Of a stretch of DNA of 64,000 bases, positions 9,001 to 17,893 are shown one piece after another (the stretch's first letter is position 1; each line of letters begins with the position of its first letter). Location: assembly GCA_033127725.1 (NCBI GenBank), contig AP026798.1, positions 1,922,001 through 1,986,000 of the forward strand, read 5' to 3'. Source of the DNA: Bombiscardovia nodaiensis (lineage in GTDB: Bacteria > Actinomycetota > Actinomycetes > Actinomycetales > Bifidobacteriaceae). The notes beneath the pieces are model-generated. The model saw only the letters and a list, made by a program, of their open reading frames with translations, ran no database searches and had not been told where the DNA came from. The position numbers and the translations under genes are program-made.

Positions 9001-10468
9001 TGCTTGAACTAGTGTCAACTGTCCAGAATCACGTACCGAACATGATTCAGGCGTAAACTGAGTATCATTGCACGGTCCCAAACTTGACCTTGGCATATTA
9101 CTCAGATTGCCGCTCGTCTTCAAAATTACACCGTACTTACCGGGATCGGACTCCATCTGTGTATATTGGGTATCTGTCAGACCGGGGAATAGCTTACGAG
9201 GTGAAACGTCATCGGTAAACGTCACATCTCCAACAGCTGGCATAGAGCCTTTACCATCTGCGCGCGCTGAAATTAGCAATGGGAAATATTGAACGAGACA
9301 GGTTTTCGCATTATTCCCTGGGCAGGCAACCGCCGCAGGAGACCAGTTGATCTTACCATTACCAGACAAGCCCATTTTGGAAATATTCCACTTTAAAGCT
9401 GATGTAGCTTTTACGCTCGGAATACTAGGAGCTGCTACATCACTTAAACCGTCACCTTTCAATGTGACCGACTTGGGAGCCAATACAGTGCCGTTATGTA
9501 CCGCATTGCTCACACGAACCGACAAAGTAAACGACTCAGCAGCCCCCACCTTTGTACCTATATTGCAGGACAGCATCTGCTCAGGCAACTCATTAATTGA
9601 ATTCGCTGTATAAGGCGGTGTCGGACTAGGCACCACAGACGGAGTCAACGAAGAGCCATCACCACAAAAGGCCGGTAATTTATCCAAAATCATGCCCTTA
9701 GGCAGATCCATTTTAATTGTCGTGTTCTTCGACTCCACACCAGACACACCATAATCAAGCCGATACTGCACTAAATCATTCACACGCACAATACCGTTAT
9801 GCTCAGAAGAATCATTGCCCGGATTATCATCCGCGTCAAACGTAGGAGTACCGTCAGAAGTTATTGCCATCGCTATTGTTCGTGTACCCGCCTCGATACG
9901 AGGGGTCAACGTGTTCTTCATAGCATCAGCTAGCTTGCGCACACCATCACCAGTCGCAGTCCAAGCAGACTTCGCCCAACCAGCCGCAGTAGCAGCCGCC
10001 GACTTCGTCCAAGCAACAGTCGAGCGAGCAGCGGACTTCAAACTCCCCAGCCAGCTGGTGTCAGGAGTAATAGCCGCCACCTGAGACGAGCCAGCCGACC
10101 CAGAAGACATGGGAGCAGCAGAAGTAGCAGTAGAAGCAGACGGTGTAATACCGGCAGAAGAAGAATCAGAGGAAGCAGAGGAAGCAGAGGAAGCAGAAGC
10201 CTGCTCAGACGCTTGCTGAGCTACAGCAGCTGAATTATTACCCGCAGGGTTCGCTGCAGGCGCGCTAGCACCATTACTAGCGGTAGAAGGACTAGAAGTT
10301 AGAGACTGAGAGTCCTGGGGGGGGGGTCACAGTACTAGTAGCAGACGCAGCACCCTGCCCCTGCTCAGAGACACCAGCCACAGCCACCGGCACCACCACA
10401 GCACCCATCAAGCAGAAAGCCGCCAACACGGTCACTACCCGCCTGCCACAAGACTGCTGCTGAGCCAC
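6013..10468 (-). CDS. Large tip pilin/adhesin, phase-variable, out of frame as sequenced
   Basis: The first 50 codons (GTG at 10468) encode a signal peptide, MAQQQSCGRRVVTVLAAF..., and enter a run of ten C. As written, the frame then ends at a TAG at 10294-10292. The next frame is open without interruption from 10314 to 6013 and gives an Ala/Ser-rich linker, a long beta-rich ectodomain, an SdrD B-like domain (LAWWDLDGAG), a SpaA domain with E-box YLLKETKAPAGY, and the sorting signal LPLTG near residue 1441 plus a membrane anchor. With nine or twelve C the whole reads through as a protein of about 1484 residues. GTG 10468 is favoured by the GAGGGG seven bases upstream. Without slippage, translation could start only at ATG 10110, which lacks a signal peptide. 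It is the first gene of the pilus operon. Confidence 0.88.
10317..10326. repeat. G10 homopolymer tract in the tip pilin gene (contingency switch, OFF)
   Basis: Ten consecutive G on the plus strand (C on the coding strand) lie directly after the signal peptide codons. Ten gives the reading TPPPGLSVSNF-stop. Eleven gives a TAA six codons on. Nine or twelve restores the long frame (TPPQDSQS...). Such tracts gain or lose units by slipped-strand mispairing. Confidence 0.9.
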
Positions 10469-10546
10469 AAAAATCACCCCTCACAAAAACCAATCCAGAA
10501 AAACCCATAAGCAAAACCGAATTCCCCAACCCGGTCACAAAATTTT

Positions 10547-10552
10547 AGTATA
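10547..10552 (-). promoter_or_regulatory. Candidate -10 box of the pilus operon
   Basis: TATACT on the minus strand lies about 80 bases before the tip pilin start. No convincing -35 element is seen at the usual distance. This is the only good -10 match between the rplI terminator and the pilus gene. Confidence 0.4.
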
Positions 10553-10683
10553 CACGACCCAAGCACAAAACCACCTGCCAAGACCACACAAGAGTAATTT
10601 ACCAACAGACCACTGAGCTCAATGCTAACTTGCGCCAGTCTCAGCCAACCTCACCTATCCCCATCCCCTCTGCACAAATACAA

Positions 10684-10723
10684 TAAGGCTTCCAGACATC
10701 TCGAAGGATGCCTGGAAGCCTTA
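10684..10723 (-). terminator. Terminator of the rpsF-rplI operon
   Basis: A perfect 12-bp stem (TAAGGCTTCCAG / CTGGAAGCCTTA) around a 16-base loop, 50 bases behind the rplI stop and followed on the minus strand by a T-rich stretch. No gene is seen in 10478-10774. Confidence 0.85.
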
Positions 10724-10774
10724 CTCAACAGCTGTAGCTGACTACTCGGCTTTCAACCTAGCCGAGCTAGTAGC

Positions 10775-11227
10775 TCACTTTTCGCCGGTCACCTTGACGG
10801 TGAATGCGGCGGAGATTTCGGGGTGAAGAGCTACCGTTGCGGGGAACTCACCCGGAGTCTTGATGGGGTCTACCTTGATGGAGCGCGCCTCGACTGGAGC
10901 CTTGGAGGACAGGGCCTGAGCGATGGCCTCCACGGAGATAGAGCCGAAGAGCTTGCCGGACTCAGAGACCTTGGCCTTGAGCTCGACGACGGTGCCCTCA
11001 ATGGCGCCCTTAGCGGCGACGGCATCCTCGCGGGTGGCCATCAGCTTGGCGCGACGGGCGCGGCGCATGGACTCAATCTGCGAAGCAGCACCCTTGGTCC
11101 AGGTGAAGGCCAGGCCCTTGGGAATCAGGTAGTTACGAGCATAACCAGGCTTGACTTCAATCACGTCGCCAGAGTGGCCCAAATCACCGACCGTGGTGGT
11201 GAGAATAACTTTACTTAACTTTGCCAT
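10775..11227 (-). CDS. rplI: 50S ribosomal protein L9
   Basis: 150 residues, full length. The N-terminal rRNA-binding domain shows [21 protein letters not shown] and KGLA, the L9 signature. A helix then links it to a C-terminal domain. It is the last gene of the rpsF-ssb-rpsR-rplI operon and is followed by a strong terminator. The start has a GGGGAGAG-type binding site. It acts at the base of the L1 stalk of the large subunit. Confidence 0.97.
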   Translation of the reverse strand: MAKLSKVILTTTVGDLGHSGDVIEVKPGYARNYLIPKGLAFTWTKGAASQIESMRRARRAKLMATREDAVAAKGAIEGTVVELKAKVSESGKLFGSISVEAIAQALSSKAPVEARSIKVDPIKTPGEFPATVALHPEISAAFTVKVTGEK

Positions 11228-11240
11228 GATTGCTCTCCCC

Positions 11241-11489
11241 TCAGCGACCGGTGGTCTGGTAGGGCAGCAGGGCCATCTCGCGGGCGTTCTTAATGGCCTT
11301 GGAGATCTCCCGCTGCTGCTGAACGGTCACGCCGGTGATGCGGCGAGAACGAATCTTGCCGCGGTCGGAGATGAACTTGCGCAGCAGGGCTACGTCCTTA
11401 TAGTCAATCTCGTGGACCTTGGCCACGCTCAGTGGGTTCGGCTTCTTCTTGATCGGCTTGACCGGCGCTTGCGGCCTTTTACGTGACAT
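11241..11489 (-). CDS. rpsR: 30S ribosomal protein S18
   Basis: 82 residues. The sequence [25 protein letters not shown] is the conserved S18 core. Thirteen bases separate it from rplI, so they are co-transcribed. S18 binds S6 on the platform of the small subunit, consistent with rpsF in the same operon. No zinc-binding Cys residues are present. Confidence 0.97.
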   Translation of the reverse strand: MSRKRPQAPVKPIKKKPNPLSVAKVHEIDYKDVALLRKFISDRGKIRSRRITGVTVQQQREISKAIKNAREMALLPYQTTGR

Positions 11490-11549
11490 ATTGACTCCTT
11501 ATACAGTTAAAAAATAATCATCATCAGACCAAGTTGGCCCTTGACTGGC

Positions 11550-12176
11550 TTAGAATTCAGGCTCGTCTCCCGAGCCTCCGAAATCGTCGGAAGACCCGAA
11601 GGATCCGAAGGAGCTACCACCGGCACCCGGGGTAGACCATGGATCTTGAGCTGGAGGAGCGGATTGCGCAGGTGCAGCACCGCCAGCGGGACCACCGGCC
11701 GGAGCTGCTGCCCCGCCCTGGTAACCGCCTTGGTAGCCGCCGCCCTGAGCACCTGCAAAGCCCCCACGCCCGCCGGCACCATTGGCACCGTTGGCGGAGT
11801 TTGCATTCCTCGTGACCTGAGCCGTGTTACGCGACAGCGCTGGCCCGATTTCGTCCACACGCAGCTCCACTACCGTGCGGTTGTTGCCCTCACGGTCTTG
11901 GTAGGAGCGCTGCGTCAACCGGCCCTGGGCAATGACGCGCATCCCCTTGGCTAGGCTGGCCTGAATGTTTGACGCCATGGGGTTGTAGTTAGAATCCCAA
12001 GCAGAGCAGCGCATGAACAGCGCGTCGCCGTCTTCCCACTGGTTCGAGTTGCGGTTGAACTGCCGCGTGGTCGAAGCAATGGTGAAATTGGCTACGGTAC
12101 CGCCGTTGCCGGTGGTACGAATTTCAGGATCAGCGGTGAGATTGCCCACCACCGTGATAACGGTTTCTCCTGCCAT
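11550..12176 (-). CDS. ssb: Single-stranded DNA-binding protein
   Basis: 208 residues. The OB fold occupies about residues 1-115 ([17 protein letters not shown]..., [21 protein letters not shown]). A Gly/Gln/Ala-rich flexible linker follows, then an acidic C-terminal tip ending [12 protein letters not shown], a variant of the usual DDDxPF that recruits replication and repair proteins. The length and linker are typical of actinobacterial SSB. It lies between rpsF and rpsR, 61 bases from rpsR. Confidence 0.96.
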   Translation of the reverse strand: MAGETVITVVGNLTADPEIRTTGNGGTVANFTIASTTRQFNRNSNQWEDGDALFMRCSAWDSNYNPMASNIQASLAKGMRVIAQGRLTQRSYQDREGNNRTVVELRVDEIGPALSRNTAQVTRNANSANGANGAGGRGGFAGAQGGGYQGGYQGGAAAPAGGPAGGAAPAQSAPPAQDPWSTPGAGGSSFGSFGSSDDFGGSGDEPEF

Positions 12177-12225
12177 ATTCTTCGCCTTCCCTTGGAATAG
12201 TAGCGTTTACCCAGCAGCCAGTGGC

Positions 12226-12522
12226 TTACTTGGCATCCTTACGAAGAATCTTGGTGCGAATAATCGATTCGCTCAGGTTCATCACGCGGTCCAGCTCGTC
12301 GGACACGCTCGGCTCGCAGGAGTAGTTCACCACTGCGTAATTGCCTTCGGTGTTGCCGTTGATCTCGTAAGCCAGCTTGCGACGGCCCCAAAAATCAGTC
12401 TTGTCGATGGAACCGCCTTCTTTAGTGACGATTTCCAGATACTGATCAGCCATCTTCTTCAAGGCTCGCTCGTCGAGAGACGGATCAGCGATGAACATCA
12501 TTTCATACTTGTGTTGAGACAT
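12226..12522 (-). CDS. rpsF: 30S ribosomal protein S6
   Basis: 98 residues from MSQHKYEMMFIADPSL, the family N-terminus. An upstream in-frame start (12552) would add ten residues, but GGAGGTGG lies directly before ATG 12522 and decides against it. The motif DFWGRRKLAYEINGNTEGNYAVVNY is characteristic of S6. It heads the operon with ssb, rpsR and rplI. Confidence 0.97.
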   Translation of the reverse strand: MSQHKYEMMFIADPSLDERALKKMADQYLEIVTKEGGSIDKTDFWGRRKLAYEINGNTEGNYAVVNYSCEPSVSDELDRVMNLSESIIRTKILRKDAK

Positions 12523-12663
12523 CACCCACCTCCTTTGGACATACTCGGCCACGGACTCTCCGCGGCAGGAGGGTGTAACACACCTTGCGCAGGAAAACCA
12601 AATTGGCCACCTGCAACAGTAGCAAAGAATCAGTTTACACCGTTCTTCAGACGAAGACAGTCC

Positions 12664-13686
12664 TCAGTGTCCCTGGCTCAGATATCGCTCTTCGGTGCGT
12701 GCCTTCGAAGACTGCCACCAATCGCGGTGCACCCGATACCAGTCAATAGTCGCCGCTAAACCTGCTGTAAAATCACGCTGCTTTGGCTGCCAGTCGAGCT
12801 GCTGCGTCAGCTTACTGGCGTCGAGAGCGTAGCGGCGATCTCCCCCAGGACGATCAGCTACTTGAATATAGTCATCACCTGGGCGACCCATTAGCTGCAA
12901 AATCAGCTCAAGAACCTCCCGATTTGAATGCTCGCCGTTCGCACCGATTAAATAGGTCTGTCCAATCTGCCCACGGGTCACAATCGTCCAAATCGCCGAG
13001 CAGTCATCTTCCACACCAATCCAATCCCGCACCGCGCTGCCGTCCCCATAGAGGCGGGGCCGGCGGCCGTCGAGGATGTTCGTAATCTGTCGGGGTATGA
13101 ATTTCTCCACATGCTGGCGGGGACCATAATTGTTGGAGCAGTTCGAAAGCGTTACCCGCACCCCATACGTGCGAAACCAAGCCCGCACTAAGTGGTCGGC
13201 GGCAGCTTTCGAGGCCGAATATGGGCTTGAAGGCCGATAAGGGCTTGACTCAGTAAAACGACCAGGATCATCCAGGGCTAAATCCCCGTACACCTCGTCA
13301 GTCGACACCTGGTGGAAGCGCAAATTGTGGCGACGGGCCAGCTCCAGCAAGGTGTATGTGCCCACCACATTCGTGCTGATAAAAGGGGCCGCATCAACAA
13401 TCGAATTGTCGTTATGGGACTCGGCAGCAAAGTTGACGATAGCGTCAATTTGGTAGTCGCTCACCACTCTCTCAAGGACTTCGCCGTCACGAATATCACC
13501 ACAAACAAAGTCATAACTAGCTGGGTCAATTCCATTCAGGTTCTGTACGTTGGCCGCATAGGTCAGAGCATCAAAGACAACTGGATGGACGGATGGGGCT
13601 TGACTGCTGAGGTAGTGAACGAAGTTAGAGCCGATGAAACCAGCTCCCCCGGTAATGAGGGGACGCTGGATGGACTCATCACTCAT
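12664..13686 (-). CDS. rmlB: dTDP-glucose 4,6-dehydratase
   Basis: 340 residues of the extended short-chain dehydrogenase type. It has the NAD-binding GGAGFIGSNFV motif at the N-terminus (about 13-23), the STDEVYGDL segment, the catalytic Tyr-Lys in YSASKAA and the family motif NNYGPRQHVEKFIPR. It makes dTDP-4-keto-6-deoxyglucose, the precursor of dTDP-rhamnose and related sugars. No rmlA, rmlC or rmlD is in the window, so later steps are encoded elsewhere. Its ATG overlaps the stop of the ABC ATPase gene (TAATG), indicating translational coupling in the polysaccharide operon. Confidence 0.93.
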   Translation of the reverse strand: MSDESIQRPLITGGAGFIGSNFVHYLSSQAPSVHPVVFDALTYAANVQNLNGIDPASYDFVCGDIRDGEVLERVVSDYQIDAIVNFAAESHNDNSIVDAAPFISTNVVGTYTLLELARRHNLRFHQVSTDEVYGDLALDDPGRFTESSPYRPSSPYSASKAAADHLVRAWFRTYGVRVTLSNCSNNYGPRQHVEKFIPRQITNILDGRRPRLYGDGSAVRDWIGVEDDCSAIWTIVTRGQIGQTYLIGANGEHSNREVLELILQLMGRPGDDYIQVADRPGGDRRYALDASKLTQQLDWQPKQRDFTAGLAATIDWYRVHRDWWQSSKARTEERYLSQGH

Positions 13687-14993
13687 TAGTTTTGGTCCTC
13701 TTCCTCCACATCAGCGGAGCTCACAGGTGAAATCGTGAGTGCGCGGTCGCTCAGGAGGGCGTAATCGCCATTGCGATCGTTGCGAATCACGAAGTCGCAG
13801 GCGTTTTCATCCAAGGCCACACCCACTGCGTCCGTACCCCTAGGATCAGTGAGACTTGGAGTGCGCAAGGAAGTAATCAAGCGAAACTCGCCATTGTTGA
13901 AGATGTCCAAGGGCATGTCAAACTCGACCGTGTGATGGCCGTGATGCCTCATCTTCATCACCTTGGGGCCCGTGTCGTAAGTGATACCCCCACGGCGGAT
14001 ATCGTGCACAGCTACAGCCAAGTAAAAATCACCCGGCTCGTCGTACTGATACTCCACGCTGAAGCGGAAAGGCTCCTTGCCAGAGTTGACCTGAGGGGAG
14101 ACTGGCCGCGTGCGCAAAATCGGGCAGCGCTCGTTGAGTCCATTGGCATAGCCTCCCAGGGCTTCCTGCCTAGCCTCAGCCTCGACCCGCTCAGCTTCCA
14201 AGTTGGCTAGCGTGTACTGCTGGGAAATAGACTCAGGGTCACCAATAGCTTGCATCTTGCCATCAGCAATCATCATGGCGCGGGTACAGTACTTTTTCAC
14301 CGAACCCATATCGTGAGTCACCAAGATGACGGTCTTCGTGGGATCTTTCTTGATTTCAGTAAAGAAGTCGTCACACTTGCGCTGGAAAGCTTCATCACCC
14401 ACAGCTAGAACCTCGTCCAAGACCAAAATGTCACCCTGAGCTTTGATGGCCACCGAAAACGCCAGCCGCACCTGCATGCCGGAAGAGTAGTTTTTGAGCT
14501 TCTGGTCCATGAATTCACCCAGCTCAGCAAACTCGACGATGTCGTCGTACATACCATCGACTTGCTCCCGGGAAAAGCCCAGCAGCGCGCCGTTCAGGTA
14601 GACGTTCTCCCTGCCCGTCAGCTCGGGGTTGAACCCCACGCCCAACTCGATGAAGGGAACTAGTTTGCCCTGAACGCTAATCGAACCGGTCTCAGGGTAG
14701 TAAATCTGGCTAATAAGCTTCAAGAGGGTGGACTTGCCACCTCCGTTACGCCCGACAATACCGAAGAACTCACCCTGATGGACTTGAAAATCGATGTCTC
14801 TCAAGACCTGGAGCTGCCGGTAACCTTTGATGCCCTTAGTCCAATTGATGAACGCCTGCTTTAAGCCCGTAGCCTGCTCAGTGGGCAGCCTAAAGTCCTT
14901 AGACACATGGTTGACCGAAAGCACCACCGGGGCCTTCAAGTAGGCTCGAGGATCAACGCGGACAGGATCTTCTGGTCGTCTCTCCTGACGCAT
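13686..14993 (-). CDS. Polysaccharide ABC exporter, ATP-binding subunit (Wzt/TagH type)
   Basis: 435 residues. The nucleotide-binding domain spans about 25-265, with Walker A GRNGGGKST, signature YSSGMQVRL, Walker B ILVLDE and switch His in VTHDMGS. An extra C-terminal domain of about 150 residues (beta-rich, from RCPILRTRPV) resembles the glycan-binding domain of Wzt proteins that recognise the finished O-antigen or teichoic acid chain. It powers export of a lipid-linked polysaccharide through the permease encoded just upstream; the two genes overlap in TAATG. Confidence 0.9.
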   Translation of the reverse strand: MRQERRPEDPVRVDPRAYLKAPVVLSVNHVSKDFRLPTEQATGLKQAFINWTKGIKGYRQLQVLRDIDFQVHQGEFFGIVGRNGGGKSTLLKLISQIYYPETGSISVQGKLVPFIELGVGFNPELTGRENVYLNGALLGFSREQVDGMYDDIVEFAELGEFMDQKLKNYSSGMQVRLAFSVAIKAQGDILVLDEVLAVGDEAFQRKCDDFFTEIKKDPTKTVILVTHDMGSVKKYCTRAMMIADGKMQAIGDPESISQQYTLANLEAERVEAEARQEALGGYANGLNERCPILRTRPVSPQVNSGKEPFRFSVEYQYDEPGDFYLAVAVHDIRRGGITYDTGPKVMKMRHHGHHTVEFDMPLDIFNNGEFRLITSLRTPSLTDPRGTDAVGVALDENACDFVIRNDRNGDYALLSDRALTISPVSSADVEEEDQN

Positions 14994-15829
14994 TACATCA
15001 CCTCCGCGAATTTACGGCTGTTCTTGCGGAACAGGTAGACGCTGAGCCAGAGCAAGACCAGGGTCAAAACCACTGGAATCATTTGAATCCACACCCTCTC
15101 AAACTGATTCCACACTGTGGGCTGCGTAAGTGGAGCGATGAAATTGTGGCGGATATCCTGAATAGATTGGGCAATGGGATTGATGAGCTCCAGGCGAGCC
15201 AGCACAGCCAAAGTACCGCCGCGATTGGTAGCAAAACTCAGCGGATAGATAATGGGCATCGCGTAGAAAATCAGCTGCTGCAAAACTTCCCAAATATGTG
15301 CAATGTCACGGAAGTAAACGTACATGGTAGCCATCAGCAAGGTCAGAGCCAAGGTGATGGCGTAGAGCTCTGCCACGTTGATAGGCAGCAGAATAACCCG
15401 CCAAGTGAACTGTACCCGCGTAAGCAGGGCGAAAATCAGCACTACAACCAGGTTGATACCGTAACTAATGAGGGCACCAATCGTGGCTGAGACGACAACA
15501 ATATAGTTAGGGAAGTGAATCTTACGCAGTAAATCGCCTCTGTCCACCACGGAACGCAGGCCAATATTGGTCGACTCAGTAACGAACTGCCATGAGGAGA
15601 TACCTAAGAGCAGAACCACCGGATACGTGGGGGTACCGTCCGACATGCGCAGGAACTTGGCGAAGACCAAATACATGACGCAAAAGAGCATCAAAGGCTT
15701 CAATACTGACCAGGCGATGCCTAAAAAGGAGCCCTGGTAGCGCAGCTTGAAGTCGGTTTTCACCAGGCCTCTCAGCACGGTCACCGCGTAACCATACCGT
15801 TTTTTAGCGTTAGATGTCAGCTGATTCAC
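14993..15829 (-). CDS. Polysaccharide ABC exporter, permease subunit (Wzm/TagG type)
   Basis: 278 residues with six hydrophobic segments. The N-terminal stretch DFKLRYQGSFLGIAWSVLKPL is the ABC-2 permease signature found in polysaccharide and teichoic acid exporters. It partners the ATPase encoded immediately downstream, whose start overlaps its stop. Together they would carry a polyprenyl-linked glycan across the membrane. Confidence 0.92.
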   Translation of the reverse strand: MNQLTSNAKKRYGYAVTVLRGLVKTDFKLRYQGSFLGIAWSVLKPLMLFCVMYLVFAKFLRMSDGTPTYPVVLLLGISSWQFVTESTNIGLRSVVDRGDLLRKIHFPNYIVVVSATIGALISYGINLVVVLIFALLTRVQFTWRVILLPINVAELYAITLALTLLMATMYVYFRDIAHIWEVLQQLIFYAMPIIYPLSFATNRGGTLAVLARLELINPIAQSIQDIRHNFIAPLTQPTVWNQFERVWIQMIPVVLTLVLLWLSVYLFRKNSRKFAEVM

Positions 15830-15884
15830 ACTTGCTTCCTATTCGAGGACGAAACGCACGTAATTTTACTCGCCCGTGCAGCCA

Positions 15885-15913
15885 AGGGCCTTACACCACA
15901 GTTGTAAGGCCCT
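15885..15913 (-). terminator. Inverted repeat between glycosyltransferase and exporter genes
   Basis: An 11-bp perfect stem (AGGGCCTTACA / TGTAAGGCCCT) with a 7-base loop, directly behind the stop of the galactofuranosyltransferase-like gene. No U-run follows, so it may be a weak terminator, an RNA stabiliser or an operator for the wzm-wzt-rmlB unit. Confidence 0.5.
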
Positions 15914-15936
15914 CTAACTCCACGAACCGAACGACA

Positions 15937-17835
15937 TCAGTCCATCTTCAAGTACTTTCGCCAATACTGCTGAGAAGTCAACGTACGGCGTGCGGCTGCG
16001 TATTCTGCTTTCAACCGCTTAACATTGGCCTTATAGTAGCGCATGTCCCGGTTATAGCGCTTTTTAATGGCAGCATAGCGCTCGGGGTCTTTAACGCGGA
16101 TAGCACCTTTCTTGTTGTACCAATCAATAACGATGAGCTTGTCCTTGCCGCGAATCACGCCTGCGGGATAGACCCAGCCAAGCAGGGGGATAACAGCGTA
16201 GCCACTGCCCTGGGTCTTCAAATAGCGCTGACCGTTGTCAGTCACGTAGTCTTCTAAGCGCTGCAGGCGGGTGCGTGGTTTGTCGCCGTCAATCAGCTGA
16301 CGGTCGATTTCCTTGATTTGCAGCCCTTTCATCTCATAATCTTTATCAATTTCCTCTTGGAGAGTATCCAGATCATAGAGCTTTTCCTTGCGCTTGTTGG
16401 CGCGCATGAACGTTTCCTCGGCCACACCCTGCTTACTGAAGAACTCTGGACCCTTCAAGAAGTCCTCGAACGCATCCAGGCAGAGCTCGGCATTGGAGTA
16501 CCCGAACTTTTTGAGCTCCAAGCGTACGTTATTGTGGAGCTCATACATGAAGTCAGACTCAGGGGCCATGCCGCAAGTGGCCTGCGCCACCATGGTGTTG
16601 CGGGTGGTCTGGTAGCGCTCCACAGCCGCGTTGTAGCGCTCGTGGAAGGACATGTGCCAAATGCACAGGCCGTTCATGGTGATGAAGGGCACCTTGCAGC
16701 GGATGCCGTATTCAGCGTCATCGCAGCGCACAAAAACAGGCAGCGGCATGCCGTTGCGCTCGATAACGGGAATGGGAATGCAGCAGTACCACCAGGCAGC
16801 GTACATGTTCTTACGCATGAACTTAGCGGGCTTGTAGAGCTCGTTGTAGATCAGATCAGCGAAGAGGGTCATGCGCATACTGGGCTTGCAGGGGGCGAAC
16901 GTGCCCTCTGGCGTCATGAAGCCAATGTCCTCCCACTGATCTTCGCCCACCTCGTAGTTGAGCATGGCACCCGAAATCATCGCGTCCTCGTATGCAGGCT
17001 TAACGATACGCAGGAGGTTGTAGGTACGCTTGACGGATTCGGGCGAGACAGCCACATCGTCGTCCATCAGGAGGATGTTCGTCGCTTTAGGAGTCTGGTC
17101 CATAGCGGCTAACATGCCCCGAGCAAAGCCGCCCGAGCCACCGACGTTGTCGTTGGGGATAATAGTAATGTGCTTGCTGGTCAGTTCCTGTACATCCAAA
17201 GAGCGGCCGTTGTCAATCACATACATGTTGAAGTGGTTGGCAATGTCTTCATCAGATTCCACAATATTTTCGCGGATCAGATTCACATTGTTAATAATGA
17301 ACTGCTCTTTTTTGAAGGTGGTCGTTGCCAGAGCCAGCTCCACATCGCGCAACGCGCCCTCGTATTCAAGCTCATAAGAGCCCTTGCGAATCTGTACACG
17401 ACCCTCAGTTTCGATGGCGAAACCAACAATCACCATCTGCTCGGTTATCAGGAGCGGCATGTCCACACTCTGCCACTCGTCACTAGCCTTCAAGTGCTGC
17501 TCTACGCCCTCGACTTGCTCGGCCTTGTCGGAGAAAGTGTCACCCTTCATCTGCTGAATGGTGCAAGCCGCACCCTTGAGCTCTACATGCAAGCTGAAAC
17601 CAGTGGCTCTGGTGTAGCGCTTGAGCTTCATCACCGACAGCGAGTTGAAGTAAGTGGTGAAATCGAAATATCCGGCCCTGTACAAGGACCATTCGCCGGT
17701 CTCATCGTCAAAAACTACCGGCTGATCAGCCCGACAATAAAGGTCGGGATAAGCAACGGCCCTAGGATTTGTCTCCAAGAGTACATTAGCGAATTTCATG
17801 GTTGGCATGCCCGCGAGCACCTCATCTCGATACAC
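15937..17835 (-). CDS. Galactofuranosyltransferase GlfT2-like glycosyltransferase
   Basis: 632 residues, near the length of mycobacterial GlfT2. An N-terminal beta-sandwich (about 1-190) precedes a GT-A domain with the metal-binding LLMDDDVAVSPES near residue 258, NVGGSGGFARGM before it, and FVRCDDAEYGIR with IWHMSFHE after it. The last 150 residues are helical and basic. GlfT2 polymerises galactofuranose from UDP-Galf, so a galactofuranose-containing chain is a fair inference for this locus. Galactose mutase (glf) is not in the window. Met10 and Met13 are alternative starts. Confidence 0.85.
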   Translation of the reverse strand: MYRDEVLAGMPTMKFANVLLETNPRAVAYPDLYCRADQPVVFDDETGEWSLYRAGYFDFTTYFNSLSVMKLKRYTRATGFSLHVELKGAACTIQQMKGDTFSDKAEQVEGVEQHLKASDEWQSVDMPLLITEQMVIVGFAIETEGRVQIRKGSYELEYEGALRDVELALATTTFKKEQFIINNVNLIRENIVESDEDIANHFNMYVIDNGRSLDVQELTSKHITIIPNDNVGGSGGFARGMLAAMDQTPKATNILLMDDDVAVSPESVKRTYNLLRIVKPAYEDAMISGAMLNYEVGEDQWEDIGFMTPEGTFAPCKPSMRMTLFADLIYNELYKPAKFMRKNMYAAWWYCCIPIPVIERNGMPLPVFVRCDDAEYGIRCKVPFITMNGLCIWHMSFHERYNAAVERYQTTRNTMVAQATCGMAPESDFMYELHNNVRLELKKFGYSNAELCLDAFEDFLKGPEFFSKQGVAEETFMRANKRKEKLYDLDTLQEEIDKDYEMKGLQIKEIDRQLIDGDKPRTRLQRLEDYVTDNGQRYLKTQGSGYAVIPLLGWVYPAGVIRGKDKLIVIDWYNKKGAIRVKDPERYAAIKKRYNRDMRYYKANVKRLKAEYAAARRTLTSQQYWRKYLKMD

Positions 17836-17893
17836 GTATTGTTACAACTATCATAATGGTCGTCCGCCACATCACACTTGCAGTGGATGTTAC

